DNA of 6,995 bases, taken from assembly GCA_019307545.1 (NCBI GenBank), contig JAFDJI010000184.1:1-6995 (forward strand). Direction: 5' to 3'. This DNA comes from Deltaproteobacteria bacterium. GTDB taxonomy: Bacteria > Myxococcota_A > UBA796 > GCA-2862545. Below the pieces are notes generated by a model, which saw nothing but the letters and a program-made list of their open reading frames with translations, was not told the origin of the DNA and did no database searches. A program made the position numbers and the translations under genes. Positions 6,301-6,995 of the stretch are shown in pieces (positions within the stretch are counted from its first letter, which is position 1; each line of letters starts with the position of its first letter).

Positions 6301-6788
6301 TGGAACCGACCATCCGCGCCGTCGAGCGCCGCGACCTGAAGCGAGCGGTGGAGATGTGGGCCGCGCTGATGGAGAACGGCGAGACCCACGACCCTCGCTG
6401 GAAGTTGGCAGACGGGGCCCGCGACAGCATGCGCCGCTGGGCAGAGGAACTGTGGTTGGTGTACGAGCCGTTCCCCCATGCTTGGGTGGCGGACGTGGAC
6501 GGGGGGCTGGTCGGCTGGCTGGACGGCCATCCCTCCAACCCGTCGCCCGTCCTCGACCTCCCGCTCGGGGCCACCATCGGCAACCTGTGGGTGGAGCCGG
6601 CCTGGCGCCGCCGAGGCGTGGGCAGACGGCTGGTGGAGACCTTTATCGCTCACGCCACTGCCGCCGGTTGCACGGACATCGAGGTCGGAACGCTCACACG
6701 TGACACAGGCGCGGTGGCATTCTGGCGGGACCTGGGGTTCGGGGACTGGCTCTTGGTGCTGCGCCGCGGCATCCCGCTCCCGGAGTGA
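6300..6788 (+). CDS. GNAT-family N-acetyltransferase
   Basis: A 162-residue single-domain GNAT protein, expected to transfer an acetyl group from acetyl-CoA to an amine; the acceptor is not known. Family features in order are an N-terminal beta-alpha opening (TIRAVERRDLKRAVEMW, 4-20), a core strand AWVADVDGGLVGWLDGHP (61-78), strand NLWVEP (95-100), the CoA-pyrophosphate loop RRRGVG (103-108, the R/Q-x-x-G-x-G motif) and the C-terminal AVAFWRDLGF (138-147). The ATG at 6300-6302 shares its A with the enolase TGA stop (TGATG), which suggests translational coupling. A GTG at 6297 in the same frame would add one residue. No strong separate ribosome binding site is visible. Position between enolase and transaldolase suggests co-expression with central carbon enzymes, but a role acting on those enzymes would be inference. 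It could equally act on a small molecule or antibiotic-like amine. Confidence 0.93.
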   Translation: MEPTIRAVERRDLKRAVEMWAALMENGETHDPRWKLADGARDSMRRWAEELWLVYEPFPHAWVADVDGGLVGWLDGHPSNPSPVLDLPLGATIGNLWVEPAWRRRGVGRRLVETFIAHATAAGCTDIEVGTLTRDTGAVAFWRDLGFGDWLLVLRRGIPLPE

Positions 6789-6852
6789 CAATCCCTTCCT
6801 CAAGCACATCTTCACTGTGTTAGGGGCGTCCGACTTCATCTTCGAGGTAACG

Positions 6853-6995
6853 ATGAACCCTCTGGTCAAGCTCAACGAGGTCGGGCAATCGCCCTGGCTG
6901 GACTACATCGACCGGGACCTGCTCGAGAGCGGTACCCTGGCGCGCATGGTTGCCGAAGACGGTCTCAGGGGCGTCACCAGCAACCCGTCGATCTT
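6853..6995 (+). CDS. tal: Transaldolase, N-terminal part (cut by right edge)
   Basis: Transaldolase moves a three-carbon dihydroxyacetone unit between sugar phosphates (sedoheptulose 7-phosphate and glyceraldehyde 3-phosphate to erythrose 4-phosphate and fructose 6-phosphate) in the non-oxidative pentose phosphate pathway. Only 47 complete codons are present, but they match the N-terminus of the larger bacterial transaldolase class: NPLVKLNEVGQSPWLDYIDR (2-21), the helix DLLESGTLARMVAEDGLRG, and VTSNPSI (41-47), the conserved TSNPxIF turn. The catalytic lysine is beyond the edge. The ATG at 6853 has GAGG at 6844-6847, five bases upstream. The gene follows the acetyltransferase by 64 bases on the same strand. 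Whether it is a stand-alone enzyme or fused to glucose-6-phosphate isomerase, as in some bacteria, cannot be seen. Confidence 0.93.
   Translation, partial: MNPLVKLNEVGQSPWLDYIDRDLLESGTLARMVAEDGLRGVTSNPSI

Noticed and set aside
6789..6852. Separate promoter for transaldolase in the 64-base gap
   Set aside because: No -35/-10 pair better than chance was found; TGTTAG at 6819-6824 is the only -10-like hexamer and has no partner.
5778..6875. Long open frame of 365 codons on the minus strand opposite enolase, the acetyltransferase and the transaldolase start
   Set aside because: It is antisense to two intact, well-recognised genes, its translation is arginine/serine/proline-rich with no family motif, and such frames are expected from wobble GC bias.

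Overview
The window is GC-rich bacterial chromosomal DNA with dense, mostly single-copy housekeeping genes. GTG and TTG starts, short intergenic gaps and strong wobble-position GC bias (which opens long spurious frames on the opposite strands) fit a high-GC lineage. The transaldolase type, the enolase and the secreted TPR protein are compatible with Myxococcota or a neighbouring deltaproteobacterial-type phylum, but nothing here fixes the phylum. There is no phage, IS, CRISPR, tRNA or rRNA signal.

Left part (1-1442, minus strand): a 5'-terminal piece of an AMP-forming long-chain acyl-CoA synthetase that runs off the left edge, and upstream of it on the same strand a TSUP (TauE/SafE) membrane transporter. 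Both begin with TTG. Centre-left (1543-2754, plus strand): an AlaA-like fold-type I aminotransferase, divergent from the transporter across a 100-base spacer that holds two inverted repeats.

Centre (2805-4871, minus strand): a 688-residue exported protein, convergent with the aminotransferase. It has a signal peptide, a retropepsin-like half whose catalytic triplet appears degenerate, an acidic linker and a long TPR-like helical half. This is the least conventional gene of the window.

Right part (5020-6995, plus strand): enolase, then a GNAT acetyltransferase whose ATG overlaps the enolase stop by one base, then 64 bases later the start of a transaldolase that is cut by the right edge. This looks like a central-carbon operon (lower glycolysis and non-oxidative pentose phosphate) with an acetyltransferase translationally coupled to enolase. 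The 148-base spacer between the secreted protein and enolase carries a candidate promoter in each direction and a 10-bp inverted repeat over the enolase -35 region.

I did not find a clear new multi-gene system. The best leads are the degenerate protease/TPR protein, the enolase-GNAT coupling and the inverted repeats in the two divergent spacers.
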